Positions 1 to 9,590 of a stretch of 64,000 nucleotides of DNA are shown here, one piece after another (the stretch's first letter is position 1; every line of letters starts with the position of its first letter). The translations under genes were made by a program, and so were the position numbers. A model generated the notes under the pieces. It had not been told where the DNA came from. It was given only the letters and a program-made list of their open reading frames with translations, and did no database searches. Source of the DNA: Crassaminicella profunda (GTDB lineage: Bacteria; Bacillota; Clostridia; Peptostreptococcales; Thermotaleaceae); assembly GCF_019884785.1 (NCBI RefSeq), contig NZ_CP082326.1:2411355-2475354 (forward strand), written 5' to 3'.

Positions 1-2
1 CT

Positions 3-410
3 AAAAAACATAGAAAAATGGGTTTGGCTGCTACTTGTGCATTGCTCCTTAGTGCCATTTTAGGACTACTTATATTAAAACCTCTAATTCAACGTCCTAG
101 ACCCTTTGTAGAATTATCATATATTCATTTGCTTATTCATGCACCATCTTCATATTCTTTTCCTTCTGGCCATACAATAACAGCTTTTTCTACAGCAATT
201 ACCTTAGTAAAAATGATCAAGAATAAAATATTTGCAATTCCAATTATGCTATTAGCTATATTTATCGGATTTTCACGAATATATTTAACCGTACATTATC
301 CTTCGGATGTATTAGCTGGCATCATTCTAGGATTTATTTGTTCAAATACCGTATTATTCCTATTAGAAAAAAATATATGGAACAGACAAAAAACGTCTAC
401 TAATGAATAA
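3..410 (+). CDS. PAP2-family phosphatase, 5' end outside window
   Basis: A membrane phosphatase of the PAP2 superfamily, which usually dephosphorylates lipid phosphates such as undecaprenyl pyrophosphate or phosphatidylglycerophosphate. All three signature motifs are present: K-x6-RP (KPLIQRPRP), PSGH (FPSGHT) and SR-x5-H-x3-D (SRIYLTVHYPSD), with hydrophobic helices between and after them. The first in-window ATG is at 18, but the frame is open to the left edge and there is no ribosome site before that ATG, so the true start lies upstream and the N-terminal helices are missing. A strong hairpin terminator begins inside the last codons. The family assignment is secure; the lipid substrate cannot be told from the sequence. 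Confidence 0.88.
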   Translation, partial: KKHRKMGLAATCALLLSAILGLLILKPLIQRPRPFVELSYIHLLIHAPSSYSFPSGHTITAFSTAITLVKMIKNKIFAIPIMLLAIFIGFSRIYLTVHYPSDVLAGIILGFICSNTVLFLLEKNIWNRQKTSTNE

Positions 411-429
411 TTCATTAGCAGACGTTTTT
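389..429 (+). terminator. Rho-independent terminator after PAP2 gene
   Basis: A long inverted repeat (AAAACGTCTACTAATGAA and its near-perfect complement) with a three-base loop is followed by TTTTT. It overlaps the stop codon of the PAP2 gene. Confidence 0.85.
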
Positions 430-495
430 CATCTATTTATACACTTTTCTATACCAAAAATAAGCTATGTTCTAAATATCCTAATATAACATTTT

Positions 496-1416
496 TTACT
501 CAAACATAATCTTATAAGCTTTTAATCCTCTTATAGGATCTACTTCTTTATCTTTCTTCATATAATCAATTACATCTGGATATAATCTAGTTGCTTTAAT
601 AATATCTCTTAGCCCTTTTTCCAAAAGATTTTCATGAATATAAAAACAACCTCTATTATAATATAAGACCCAAGTTTCTGAATTATACTCAATCCCTTTT
701 GTAATTACTTTGATAGCTTCCTTATATTCCTTTTCTTCTTTATAAAGAACGGCTAAATTCAAAAAACTATAGGGATAATTTGGATTTTGATCAATAGATT
801 TTCTATAATAATATATGGATTCATCCTTTTGTCCTAATTTTTTCAAAATAACACCCATATTAAATAATCCCATATAATGATTTGCATCTATTTCAAGACT
901 TTTTTTCATCATTTCCAAAGCCATTTCATTTTGATTTAACTCCTCATAAATAGATCCTAAGTTGATATATGCCCAAATATCTTCAGGTTCAAGGTCAATT
1001 ACTTTTTTATAATAGCATATAGCTTCATCTTTATCTCCAATTTGATCATATGCATCTGCCAAGAAAAAGTATGCACGATCATAACTAGCATCCACATCAA
1101 TAGCTTTATGATAATAATCAATAGCCTTTTTATATTCCTTTTGATGATCATATATAATTGCTAAACCATAATAGGCTCTAGCTTCTTTAACATCTATTTG
1201 TAAAACTTCCTTATACTTTTCTTTAGCTGCTTTATAATCTCCTAGTTCATCATACAATAACCCTAAATCTAATAATAGTTCAACATCTTCTTTTCCCCCT
1301 TCAAGCCTATATGCTTTATGATAAAATTTCAAAGCTTTCATCAATTGGTTTTCTTCATAAAATTGATTAGCTATATTTCTATAATTATTTTTCATATAAT
1401 CATTCTTTGTCATCAT
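496..1416 (-). CDS. Tetratricopeptide repeat protein
   Basis: A 306-residue protein made almost entirely of about eight 34-residue TPR units (residues about 14-285) with the usual pattern, for example AYYGLAIIYDHQKEYKKAID and AYINLGSIYEELNQNEMALE. TPR arrays form a superhelix that binds proteins or peptides. No signal peptide, membrane segment or catalytic domain is visible, so it should be cytoplasmic. The start is supported by AGGAAGG ahead of two tandem ATG codons. It is a single-gene unit with the chemoreceptor terminator just upstream. The partner protein is unknown; a role in scaffolding or sensing is inference from fold only. Confidence 0.85.
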   Translation of the reverse strand: MMTKNDYMKNNYRNIANQFYEENQLMKALKFYHKAYRLEGGKEDVELLLDLGLLYDELGDYKAAKEKYKEVLQIDVKEARAYYGLAIIYDHQKEYKKAIDYYHKAIDVDASYDRAYFFLADAYDQIGDKDEAICYYKKVIDLEPEDIWAYINLGSIYEELNQNEMALEMMKKSLEIDANHYMGLFNMGVILKKLGQKDESIYYYRKSIDQNPNYPYSFLNLAVLYKEEKEYKEAIKVITKGIEYNSETWVLYYNRGCFYIHENLLEKGLRDIIKATRLYPDVIDYMKKDKEVDPIRGLKAYKIMFE

Positions 1417-1458
1417 TCATTTCCTTCCTGTTTTTAAATTCCATACCATTAGCATATA

Positions 1459-1490
1459 AAAAAGCATCTCTATTTTCAAGAGATGCTCTA
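1459..1490 (-). terminator. Terminator of chemoreceptor gene
   Basis: On the minus strand AGCATCTCT and AGAGATGCT form a stem with a short loop, followed by TTTTTT. It lies 5 bases after the chemoreceptor stop codon. Confidence 0.85.
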
Positions 1491-1494
1491 TATT

Positions 1495-3489
1495 TTATAA
1501 TTTAAATTTGCTAATGATTTCTTGTAAGTCTTGAGCTAAATGAGCTAAGCCATCACTAGCACTAGCAATTTCATTCATAGAAGCCGTCTGTTCTTCTGTA
1601 GAAGCCGCAGCTTCTTCTGTACCAGCAGCATTTTCCTCAGCAACAGCAGATAGATTTTGAATAATATCTATAATTTGGTTTTTCTTATATTCAACCTCTT
1701 TTTCAGCATCATTTAATTTCCTAATTAATACGACTGCTTCTTTTATTGAAATTTCTATTTCATTGTATTTTTGCTCTGTTATTTTCACCTTTTGTGATTG
1801 TTCTTCTGTAACTTTAGAAACTTTTTCAACCATTATTACTGTTTTTTGAGAATTTTCTTGTAGTTCTTTCACAACTATATCAATTTCTTTTGTTGATGCA
1901 GTTGACTGCTCTGCAAGTTTTCTAATCTCATCAGCCACTACTGCAAATCCTTTACCTGCTTCTCCTGCTCTTGCAGCCTCTATAGCTGCATTTAATGCCA
2001 ATAAATTTGTTTGTTCTGCAATAGAAGCAATGGTAATACTGGCTTGTCCAATCTTTTCTGAACTTTGATTTGTTTTTATAATCTCCTCATAAATCTCCTT
2101 TGATGCCAATAAACTTTCGTCTGTTTTATAAATCAAATCATTGATAATATTTAATCCTTCTTGAACCTTTTTTATTACATCTAAAGATGCATCATTTAAT
2201 TGCTTTGCATGTTGTTGATTTAACTCTATAATTTCTCCAAGTTCTAGGGTTTTAGATGCTCCTTCTTCCGTATCTCTTGCTTGATCCATTGCACCTTTAG
2301 CAATTTCTTCAATGGTCTTAGCCACTTCTTCTGAAGCTACTGCTGATTGCTGGGCTGTTGCCATAAGTTCTTCTGAAGATGCTGCAACCTGCTCTGAAGA
2401 ATCAGCAACACGCCTAATTAAATGACTCAAATTATTCTTCATTTTATCAAAAGCTCTTGCAAGCCTTCCAATTTCGTCCTTTTTGCTTAAGAATTCCTTT
2501 GGAACATCTTTTGTAAAATCACCATCAGATAAAATTTCCGCCTGTTTTGTAGCTTGAATAATTGGATTTGCAATAGAATTTCCAATAAAATAAGCAACCA
2601 TCCATCCAATGATTAAAACAACCAACGTTGCAATAATGATATAAGTTTTTAAAACCTGTACTTCATGAAGCAACTCAGATGTTACAGCCGTTAATGCAAT
2701 AGACCACCCTGTTCCTTTTATTGAAGCATACCCCATATACTTATCTTCACCTTTAAATTCATAAGTTCCTACACCTGTCCCGCCTGCTATCATTTTTTCT
2801 GTTAATCCTGCTAATTCCTCTAAACTTTTATCATTTTTTGCTTCATTTAATAAATTATATTGATCTAAAACCAATTTACTATCCGTATGTCCAATGATCA
2901 TACCATCTTTATTGATCACATAAGAATGTCCATTTTCTCCATACTTGATATCTTTTGCCAAATCACTTATGAAAGTTCCATCTTGAATAGCTAATAATAC
3001 CCCTGTAATTGTATTATTATATTTAATAGGTACAACCATTGCAATAACAATAGAGCCATCTACTTTACTAATAATTGTATCCGATACAGCCCGATCTCCA
3101 TTTAATGCTCTTTTAAAGTATTCACGCTCACTCAAGTCTTTCGTACTATTATCTTCATAAGTAGCTATTCCATTTTTATCAATAGTAGCCATTCTTAAGT
3201 ACCCATTTCTCTTAATTTCTTCCAGTAACGCTTGTTGCTTATTTTCTATAGAATTAGAAGGATTTGCTATTCTTGTTCTTCCTGCAATTTCTTCTAAAAC
3301 TCTAAATTCTCCATCTATACGACTTTCCACAACCTTTGATGCTTCTCTTGCCATCTGTGGAAGTGCATATTCTATCTCACTTAATAAAGTATTAGACGCT
3401 TTTATGTAAGCTATCATACCAAGTCCAGTACACATAATGAATAATAATACAGAAAAAATAGCGATTAATTTAAGTTTTATGCTTTTCAT
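1495..3489 (-). CDS. Methyl-accepting chemotaxis protein with double-Cache sensor domain
   Basis: A transmembrane chemoreceptor of 664 residues. Membrane helix 1 is at about 6-30, an extracytoplasmic Cache-type ligand domain at about 33-275 ([14 protein letters not shown] is typical of its second lobe), helix 2 at about 280-303, then a HAMP linker and a long coiled-coil signalling domain. The hairpin tip that contacts CheA and CheW is at about residues 490-515 ([21 protein letters not shown]). The ligand is unknown; double-Cache domains often bind amino acids or organic acids. An ATG two codons inside the longest frame is chosen because GAGGG lies 7 bases before it; the upstream GTG would overlap that site. 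A sigma-D-like promoter lies upstream. Confidence 0.93.
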   Translation of the reverse strand: MKSIKLKLIAIFSVLLFIMCTGLGMIAYIKASNTLLSEIEYALPQMAREASKVVESRIDGEFRVLEEIAGRTRIANPSNSIENKQQALLEEIKRNGYLRMATIDKNGIATYEDNSTKDLSEREYFKRALNGDRAVSDTIISKVDGSIVIAMVVPIKYNNTITGVLLAIQDGTFISDLAKDIKYGENGHSYVINKDGMIIGHTDSKLVLDQYNLLNEAKNDKSLEELAGLTEKMIAGGTGVGTYEFKGEDKYMGYASIKGTGWSIALTAVTSELLHEVQVLKTYIIIATLVVLIIGWMVAYFIGNSIANPIIQATKQAEILSDGDFTKDVPKEFLSKKDEIGRLARAFDKMKNNLSHLIRRVADSSEQVAASSEELMATAQQSAVASEEVAKTIEEIAKGAMDQARDTEEGASKTLELGEIIELNQQHAKQLNDASLDVIKKVQEGLNIINDLIYKTDESLLASKEIYEEIIKTNQSSEKIGQASITIASIAEQTNLLALNAAIEAARAGEAGKGFAVVADEIRKLAEQSTASTKEIDIVVKELQENSQKTVIMVEKVSKVTEEQSQKVKITEQKYNEIEISIKEAVVLIRKLNDAEKEVEYKKNQIIDIIQNLSAVAEENAAGTEEAAASTEEQTASMNEIASASDGLAHLAQDLQEIISKFKL

Positions 3490-3618
3490 GTACACACCCT
3501 CTCTATTTTTATAGTTTTAAAACGCCTCCACCCTCCTTTTTTTTAATTTATACCCATTCCTTCTAATGATTAACATTTCTCACTATTATACTTTTTCAAC
3601 ATTGTATTTCTATAATAT

Positions 3619-3645
3619 TTATCGACTTATTTCAACTCAGCATTA
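3619..3645 (-). promoter_or_regulatory. Candidate sigma-D (motility) promoter for the chemoreceptor
   Basis: Reading the minus strand, TAAT, 15 bases, then GTCGATAA. The sigma-D consensus is TAAA-N15-GCCGATAA, so 10 of 12 positions match with exact spacing. It would give a leader of about 120 bases before the start at 3489. The rest of the gap 3490-3795 holds only this site, AT-rich sequence and the terminator of the next gene. Confidence 0.4.
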
Positions 3646-3736
3646 AGCTTTAATTCTATGTTATTTATGTATGTTTATACATCATTTTCCTATTGAAGCA
3701 ATATTTTCATATCTCACTATGCCTATTTCATTTTGC

Positions 3737-3781
3737 AAAAAAAGACTTCCTTTAAACTAACCTCAAGGAAGACTCTTTTAG
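3737..3781 (-). terminator. Terminator of cwlD-like gene
   Basis: CTTCCTT and AAGGAAG form the core stem on the minus strand, extended by pairs beyond one mismatch and followed by TTTTTTT. Confidence 0.75.
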
Positions 3782-3795
3782 TATTCAATATTATA

Positions 3796-4530
3796 TTATT
3801 CTTTAAAATATTTTACGATTCCATTACAAATTGCCTGTGCAATTTTTGCTTTATATTTTTCACTTCTAAGAAGTTTTCGATCTTCTGGGTTTGTTATAAA
3901 TCCTATTTCTATTAAAACCCCTGGAATTTGCGTCTCTCTTAAAACATAAAAATCATCTGGTACAATAACTGCTTTAGTATTATTCATATTTAAAAAACTT
4001 TTATAGACTGTATTGTTTATAGATGTACAAATAGATTGGGCCAATCTTTTACTTTCTGTCGACGTAGGATAATAATAAATTTTAACCCCTCTTGTTTTTA
4101 TACTATCAGGATTGGCATCTACATGAATACTTGTAAAAATATCACCATTATTATTAATCATGCTTTTTCTTGCATCTAAATCTTTTAAATATCTTGATGC
4201 TTTTATATCACTTTTCTCTTCTAACGAAACATCTTTATCTCTTGTCATGATTACATTAAAATTTTTACCTATTAAAGATTTCTTTAGCTTTAATGAAACT
4301 TTCAAGTTTATATTTTTTTCTAAAAGTCCAAAATTTTCTCCTGTCCCACCATCAATTCCACCATGACCAGGATCTATAACGATTTTGCTCCTTATGGAAG
4401 AATGAAAAACAGTTGCTAAAGGTTCGTCTTTCCATGTAACAAAAAAGCATATCATACAAATAAATAAAATACACGAAAAAAAAAGTTTTTTGTTTATTTT
4501 AATTGTAATAAAAACATATCTTTTTAGCAT
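3796..4530 (-). CDS. cwlD: N-acetylmuramoyl-L-alanine amidase, CwlD type
   Basis: A 244-residue zinc amidase (Amidase_3 family) that removes the stem peptide from muramic acid. One N-terminal membrane anchor (about 14-32) is followed by the catalytic domain. Zinc-site motifs are visible: VIDPGHGGIDGG (first His), the Glu in the following ENFGLLEKN segment, SIHVDA (His), and the catalytic Glu in VLIEIGFITN. Size, single anchor and absence of wall-binding domains match CwlD (about 237 residues in Bacillus), which with PdaA makes muramic lactam in the spore cortex. AAGGTG lies 5 bases before the ATG. A housekeeping amidase of the same family is the alternative; the cwlD name is an inference from architecture. 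Confidence 0.8.
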   Translation of the reverse strand: MLKRYVFITIKINKKLFFSCILFICMICFFVTWKDEPLATVFHSSIRSKIVIDPGHGGIDGGTGENFGLLEKNINLKVSLKLKKSLIGKNFNVIMTRDKDVSLEEKSDIKASRYLKDLDARKSMINNNGDIFTSIHVDANPDSIKTRGVKIYYYPTSTESKRLAQSICTSINNTVYKSFLNMNNTKAVIVPDDFYVLRETQIPGVLIEIGFITNPEDRKLLRSEKYKAKIAQAICNGIVKYFKE

Positions 4531-4670
4531 CTTATCACCTTTTCATGAGATTATACAATAAAATATATTCAATTGATCTTGTCCTTATTAATTGTACTTG
4601 CAAAAAATCTTCATTTTAGAGGTGCATTTTTAAAATCAAAGCTTCATAAGGGTAATCTCTATATTATAAA

Positions 4671-4707
4671 TAAATTCCCCATAACCTTTAAAGTTATGGG
4701 GAATTTA
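4671..4707 (-). terminator. Terminator of phosphoesterase gene
   Basis: A strong hairpin made from TAAATTCCCCATAAC and its complement with a four-base loop, directly after the stop codon. It is nearly symmetrical and could act on both strands. Confidence 0.8.
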
Positions 4708-5250
4708 TTATAACTGAATTGATTTTACTATATTTTCATCTAAATCCTTAATCTCAAATAAATTATTCTCTAAAATACCATATGTATGAGGATTATTCTC
4801 CTTCGGTAAAGTAATAGAGCCTGGATTTAATAAATAAATATAATTATATTTTTCTGCTACAGGAATATGTGTATGACCATGAATTAAAACATCATTTTCA
4901 CTCAAGTTTGGAAGATGATCCTTATTATAGATATGTCCATGAGTTAAAAACAATCTTCTATTATTATGAAGAATCATTGTGTAATCTCCCATCATTGGAT
5001 AATCTATCACCATTTGATCTACTTCACTATCACAATTTCCTCTCACAGCTATGATTTTTTCTTTATATGCATTTAATAAGGTTGCTACTTCTTTTGGATT
5101 ATAATCCTTTGGCAATGGATTTCTAGCACCATGATATAGTGCATCTCCTAAGAGTACTAAGTAGTCTGCTTTTTCTCTATCATAGATTTCTAATGCTTTT
5201 TTTAAATAGTATAATGACCCGTGAATATCTGATATAAAAAATAATTTCAT
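4708..5250 (-). CDS. yfcE: YfcE/MJ0936-family metallophosphoesterase
   Basis: A 180-residue cytoplasmic phosphodiesterase of the calcineurin-like superfamily. All metal-binding motifs are present in order: DIHG near the N-terminus, GDALYHG, GNCDSE, THGH and GHTHIP, then LLNPGSITLP, which is characteristic of the YfcE/MJ0936 group. Members hydrolyse artificial phosphodiesters; the natural substrate is not established. AGGAG lies 8 bases before the ATG. The gene lies 20 bases after the M1 peptidase stop codon, so the two are probably co-transcribed, with the shared terminator at 4671-4707. Confidence 0.88.
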   Translation of the reverse strand: MKLFFISDIHGSLYYLKKALEIYDREKADYLVLLGDALYHGARNPLPKDYNPKEVATLLNAYKEKIIAVRGNCDSEVDQMVIDYPMMGDYTMILHNNRRLFLTHGHIYNKDHLPNLSENDVLIHGHTHIPVAEKYNYIYLLNPGSITLPKENNPHTYGILENNLFEIKDLDENIVKSIQL

Positions 5251-5270
5251 TCTATCTCCTCTTTCTTATA

Positions 5271-6779
5271 TTATTTTTGATACAACCATTCATTGGCTAA
5301 ATCATCAAAATCATCATTGGTAATCTCTTCACATATCTTTAGAAAATCATATGTAGTTGCATTTTTAAATTGATAACTCATATAATAATTTCTTAAAATA
5401 TTATATATTTTCTTTTCTCCATATTTCTTTTCTATATCATACATAAACATAGCTCCTTTCTTATAAGCTAATGCATGATATTCAGAATTATTTTTAAATT
5501 TATCTAAAGATTTTGCGATTACTTCATCCTTTAATTTACCTTTTTTACTATTATAACTATTATATATATATTTATTAAAATAGTCTTCTCCATATTTTTT
5601 CCCATATACTTCTTTAAAAAAGATATATTCAGAATATGTTACTATCCCCTCATCTAGCCATGGTTCATCTACTTCATTATTTCCTACTACACCATACCAC
5701 CATTGATGAGCTGTCTCATGAACAACAACTCTTTTAAGCCTATCCAATATTTGTTCATTATAAAACTTTTCATTAATCATAACAAGTCCAGGATATTCCA
5801 TACCCCCTACGTGATTTGACGCTACTACTGAATATTGTTCATAAGGATATTTTCCAAATATACGATTAAATGTTTTCAATGCATCACAAGCAACTTTTAA
5901 AGCCTCTGAATTTACTTTTTTGTCATCTCTTATAAAATAACCTTTTACAACAATTCCATCTACTTCTTTTTCTAATTTAACGAATTCATTACTGGCTATA
6001 AAAGCAAAATCTCTCATTAAGGCAGCTTCTACCTTCCATATTTTTTTATTATTCTCTATTTTTTCAGATATCAAATTTCCTGAGGAGGCTATCATCATCT
6101 CCTTAGGTCCTGTAATGGTTACCGTATAATTTCCAATATCACTGTAAAAGGGATCTCCAAATTTATAGTAAGGGTCAAGATTCCACCCAGTATCATCATA
6201 TACAGCTGCTGCAGGATACCAATTCCCAAAATTATATGTATCTTTCCCATAACCAAATCTTTGTTGTGCTCGAGGCAACGAGGCTTCATACTCCATATAA
6301 ATTTTAACATTTTCCCTAGGCTTAAGAGATTTAGATAACTTTATATGTAAAAGAGTAATCTGTTCTTTGTTGATATCATAAGTTGCCTTTTCTTCATTGA
6401 CCAACAATTTATGAAGTTTAAAATCACCTTTACTAAATCCATTGGTATACGGAGTCCCATACTCGTCGGTTATATATGGCGTTGTTTTTTTACTTTTAAA
6501 CGTATTGGGATAGGTATGAAAATATATTTCATTTAAAGTAGTATTTGTATTATTTACATATATAATTGTTTGTTTAGCACGATACATTTTTTTTTCTGGA
6601 TCAAAATCAACATCAATATCATAATTATTTATTAATTGATTAGAATATGTAATATTTGGGCCATCTTTTTCATGTGTAAATCTTAACTTACCTGCTACAA
6701 TATCTACACATGTCAAGACAATAAAATATAAGACAACCGCATAAATTGCCAACAATAATATAATCGTTCTTTTTTTCAT
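5271..6779 (-). CDS. Membrane-anchored M1-family metallopeptidase
   Basis: A 502-residue gluzincin aminopeptidase-like protein. A single N-terminal membrane segment (about 5-27) places the enzyme outside the membrane. The zinc site is complete: HETAH at residues 354-358 and Glu377 in WLDEG, the usual 18 residues after the second His. Upstream, GGMEYPG is the counterpart of the GAMEN substrate-binding motif. A beta-saddle domain (about 40-250) precedes the catalytic domain, and the large C-terminal domains of classical aminopeptidase N are missing, so this is the short secreted form common in Firmicutes. It probably trims external peptides. It lies upstream of the yfcE-like gene on the same strand. 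Confidence 0.9.
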   Translation of the reverse strand: MKKRTIILLLAIYAVVLYFIVLTCVDIVAGKLRFTHEKDGPNITYSNQLINNYDIDVDFDPEKKMYRAKQTIIYVNNTNTTLNEIYFHTYPNTFKSKKTTPYITDEYGTPYTNGFSKGDFKLHKLLVNEEKATYDINKEQITLLHIKLSKSLKPRENVKIYMEYEASLPRAQQRFGYGKDTYNFGNWYPAAAVYDDTGWNLDPYYKFGDPFYSDIGNYTVTITGPKEMMIASSGNLISEKIENNKKIWKVEAALMRDFAFIASNEFVKLEKEVDGIVVKGYFIRDDKKVNSEALKVACDALKTFNRIFGKYPYEQYSVVASNHVGGMEYPGLVMINEKFYNEQILDRLKRVVVHETAHQWWYGVVGNNEVDEPWLDEGIVTYSEYIFFKEVYGKKYGEDYFNKYIYNSYNSKKGKLKDEVIAKSLDKFKNNSEYHALAYKKGAMFMYDIEKKYGEKKIYNILRNYYMSYQFKNATTYDFLKICEEITNDDFDDLANEWLYQK

Positions 6780-7045
6780 TTGTTCCCCCCTAAAACCCTC
6801 TTCACATGTGCTTAAAACAAACCCTTATAAAATTAAATATTCATCATCAGTATATACGAAATACTCCTATATTTCAACAAAACCCCTATATGAATCTTTC
6901 TCATTCAAGGTAAGCTCTCCAATAAAACTTATTTTCTAAATAAATTTTATTGCATGAATCAAAAGAAATATGGAGATATTTTAAGTATAATAAAGGATAT
7001 AGATAATTTTGTCGAATTTCATAATGCTAAATAGTATTCAAACAA

Positions 7046-7074
7046 TTTAAGTTCACAAATGAGTATGCTATACT
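7046..7074 (+). promoter_or_regulatory. Candidate extended -10 promoter for racemase gene
   Basis: TGC followed by TATACT (7066-7074) is an extended -10 element. TTTAAG lies 17 bases upstream as a weak -35. Extended -10 promoters tolerate a poor -35. Confidence 0.45.
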
Positions 7075-7081
7075 AATATGG

Positions 7082-7109
7082 GAAAGTTTGATGAAAGTAT
7101 CAATCTTTC
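7082..7109 (+). promoter_or_regulatory. Leader hairpin before racemase gene
   Basis: GAAAGTTTGAT and ATCAATCTTTC form an 11-base stem with one T-T mismatch and a six-base loop, 16 bases before the AGGAG. There is no T-run, so it is not a terminator. It could be an mRNA stabiliser or an operator. Confidence 0.4.
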
Positions 7110-7139
7110 AATCAAGATCATAAACAGGAGATGAAATTT

Positions 7140-8297
7140 ATGTGTAATGCTTTTTTTGAAATAAACCTTGATTATATCATCAATAATTTAGAAGAAATAA
7201 AAAAAGAAATGAAAAATCAATCCATTATGGCCATTGTAAAAGGAGAAGCTTATGGTCATGGATTAGTGGAAGTTGCTAAATCCATAGAAAATCAAGTAGA
7301 TTATTTAGGAGTTGGACTTGAATACGAAGCAATTAAATTAAGAAACCATGGCATCCATAAACCTATTCTAATATTAAGTCCCTACTTTAATGCAGATAAA
7401 GTACTAGATTTTCATATAACCCCTAGTATTGACAACATGAATGACTTAATAGATTTATCAAAAAAAGCAGTAGAAAGAAATGAAGTTGTAAAATTTCATT
7501 TAAAAATTAATACGGGGATGAATCGATTTGGACTTGCTCCTGAAAAGCTAGATGAGTTTATTGACACTTATTTAGATTTAGAAAATGTTTCATTAGAAGG
7601 AGTTTTTTCACATTTTGCTGCTGTTTATAATCACGCTTATGTAGATCAACAATTAACTATTTTTAATAGCTGTATCACTAAGCTAAAAGAAAAGAATATA
7701 GATATTGAATTTATCCATATGGCAAATAGCAAAGCTGCCCTTGAAATTCCTAAAGCAAGATTCAATATGGTTAGAATAGGAAATGCCATATATGGAAAAA
7801 TCGCTAACAAAAAAGGGCTCAACATCAAAACAGCAGGCAGATTTATGGGGAAAATTATTGATACAAGACATATTAAAAAAGGTGAATTCATAGGATACGG
7901 AATTGCCTATAAAGCTAAAAAAGATATTCGCATTGGAATCATTCCAATAGGATTTTATGATGGTTTTGAAGTTGGAAGAGAAATTAAAAATTATTCATTA
8001 AAAGACGTATTGATGAGTGCATTCAAATCCTTATATAGATATAAAAAACCACGAGATTTAGTCTATGTAGGAAATATACCACTGAAAACAGTTGGTAAAG
8101 CAAACATGCAATTTTTATTAGTAGATCTTACAGACCAACATGAAATCAACGTAGATACTGTAGTAGAAATTATGACCCCATCTTTCTTTGTAGGTAGAGA
8201 TATTGAAAGAAAATATGTAAAAACAATTGACCCTTTTCTATACAGTGAAACCCAAATGATTGATAAAGAAGTGGCCATTTCTTCATTAGATGAATAA
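7140..8297 (+). CDS. alr: Alanine racemase-like PLP enzyme (fold type III)
   Basis: A 385-residue PLP-dependent racemase. The PLP lysine is K34 in AIVKGEAYGHG, and the second catalytic base is the Tyr in FIGYGIAY, followed by the cofactor loop IPIGFYDGF. MNRFGL and MVRIGNAIYG are further family motifs. It would make D-alanine for peptidoglycan or interconvert another amino acid. KGEAYGHG replaces the common KADAYGHG and GFYDGF the usual GYADG, so it is a divergent member; vanT-like or broad-specificity racemases are alternatives. The ATG at 7140 is preferred over 7131 because AGGAG directly abuts 7131 but is 9 bases from 7140. A terminator follows at 8321. Confidence 0.82.
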   Translation: MCNAFFEINLDYIINNLEEIKKEMKNQSIMAIVKGEAYGHGLVEVAKSIENQVDYLGVGLEYEAIKLRNHGIHKPILILSPYFNADKVLDFHITPSIDNMNDLIDLSKKAVERNEVVKFHLKINTGMNRFGLAPEKLDEFIDTYLDLENVSLEGVFSHFAAVYNHAYVDQQLTIFNSCITKLKEKNIDIEFIHMANSKAALEIPKARFNMVRIGNAIYGKIANKKGLNIKTAGRFMGKIIDTRHIKKGEFIGYGIAYKAKKDIRIGIIPIGFYDGFEVGREIKNYSLKDVLMSAFKSLYRYKKPRDLVYVGNIPLKTVGKANMQFLLVDLTDQHEINVDTVVEIMTPSFFVGRDIERKYVKTIDPFLYSETQMIDKEVAISSLDE

Positions 8298-8320
8298 TTA
8301 CTAAAAGACACAGTCTACTT

Positions 8321-8362
8321 AAAATAAGCTCTGTTTTCATAACAAGACAGAGCTTATTTTAT
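8321..8362 (+). terminator. Terminator of racemase gene
   Basis: AAAATAAGCTCTGTTTT pairs with AAGACAGAGCTTATTTT across a short loop, with a terminal T-run. Confidence 0.8.
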
Positions 8363-8394
8363 ATGTGGATATCTTAAAGGGGGAACTTTATATT

Positions 8395-9528
8395 TTGAAA
8401 TCTAGAAAAATATATACCATTATGTTCACTTTATTTCTTATATTTAATTGTTACAATATAAGTTTTGGAGAAAAAATAAGTATTGTTAATCCTAATAAAA
8501 CATATAGTTATAAAAACTTAACTAATGATTTAAAAATATTGTCTACTAAATATCCTGATTTAATCACCTACCAATCCATTGGAAAAAGCAAATATGATCG
8601 AGAAATATGGGCTGTAAAGGTAGGTCATGGTGAAGCAACAATATTTTTAAATGGTGCTCACCATGCAAGAGAATGGATTACCTGCAATCTATTAATGTAT
8701 ACCATTGATGAATATGCTAATGCTTATGAGAAAAATACTTTTATAGATGGGTATGATGTCCATAATCTACTTGATAAAGTATCTATTTGGTTTGTCCCTA
8801 TGGTTAATCCCGATGGAGTAACCCTACAGCAATTTGGCCTATCTTCTTTTCCAAAAGAAATCCATGAAAAACTAATTGATCTGAATGATGGAAATAAAAA
8901 TTTCAAAAGATGGAAGGCAAATGCAAATGGAATTGACTTAAATAGACAATATCCAGCTGATTGGGAAAATATTAAATACAATCACTCAAAGCCCTATTAT
9001 AAAAATCACAAAGGACAAGCACCTTTAGTATCAAAAGAAGCTCAGGCTCTTGTAGATTTTACTTATGAAATCAATCCAGAAATAACTGTATCCTATCATA
9101 GTTCAGGGCGTATTTTATATTGGCACTATAAAACCAAACCAGAAAATTTGAAACGAGATAAAAAAATAGCTACTAGTTTATCAAAGATAACAGGCTATAG
9201 ATTAGTAAACCCTACTAAAAATCCAAGTGGTGGTGGTTATAAGGATTGGTTTATACAAACATTGAATCGTCCTAGTTTTACCATAGAAGTCTATCCTTTT
9301 GTTGGAGAAAACAATGTACCTGCCTCTAAATTTAATACTATATGGGATAGGAACAAATCTGCTCCCCTATATCTTGCTTGTGAAGGATATGACCTTTGGA
9401 AAAAGCATACTCCTTACAAAAATTTAACAACAAATAATCATCCCTATATTTTTACTGAATGTCAAATACAAATACTTAAGTTCACTACTGAGATCATGCC
9501 TACATGGATGTGGTTATTTCATCAATAA
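8395..9528 (+). CDS. Secreted M14-family zinc carboxypeptidase
   Basis: A 377-residue metallocarboxypeptidase. From a TTG start it begins with a classic signal peptide (basic KSRK, hydrophobic core, cleavage near SFG-EK). The zinc ligands are H90 and E93 (HHAREW) and H235 (SYHSSGR); the catalytic Glu is E298 in TIEVYP. NPDG and DLNRQYP are further family motifs. Substrates may be dietary peptides or cell-wall peptides, since gamma-D-Glu-diaminopimelate peptidases share this fold; the sequence does not decide. AAAGGGGG lies 11 bases before the TTG. A GTG ten codons upstream would read through the ribosome site and spoil the signal peptide, so the TTG is chosen. Confidence 0.87.
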   Translation: MKSRKIYTIMFTLFLIFNCYNISFGEKISIVNPNKTYSYKNLTNDLKILSTKYPDLITYQSIGKSKYDREIWAVKVGHGEATIFLNGAHHAREWITCNLLMYTIDEYANAYEKNTFIDGYDVHNLLDKVSIWFVPMVNPDGVTLQQFGLSSFPKEIHEKLIDLNDGNKNFKRWKANANGIDLNRQYPADWENIKYNHSKPYYKNHKGQAPLVSKEAQALVDFTYEINPEITVSYHSSGRILYWHYKTKPENLKRDKKIATSLSKITGYRLVNPTKNPSGGGYKDWFIQTLNRPSFTIEVYPFVGENNVPASKFNTIWDRNKSAPLYLACEGYDLWKKHTPYKNLTTNNHPYIFTECQIQILKFTTEIMPTWMWLFHQ

Positions 9529-9530
9529 AA

Positions 9531-9572
9531 AACCCCCTTTAAAGTAGAAAATTAGTTACTTTAAAGGGGGTT
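9531..9572. terminator. Bidirectional terminator between M14 and FemAB genes
   Basis: AACCCCCTTTAAAGTA pairs with TACTTTAAAGGGGGTT. The T-run is best on the minus strand (TTTTTTATT), serving the FemAB gene, but the position also fits the plus-strand peptidase gene. Confidence 0.85.
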
Positions 9573-9590
9573 AGTTCATCCTATTCAATT

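Larger units (their letters stand above)
6780..7139. other. Divergent intergenic region between M1 peptidase and racemase
   Basis: 360 bases without a supported gene, carrying the promoters of two divergent genes. It holds an AT-only inverted repeat near 6921-6950 (AATAAAA and TTTTATT), the extended -10 element of the racemase gene and a leader hairpin. Nothing else was recognised. Confidence 0.6.

Noticed and set aside
7082-7109. Riboswitch or T-box in the racemase leader
   Set aside because: It is a single simple hairpin without T-box or riboswitch core sequences and without a following terminator.
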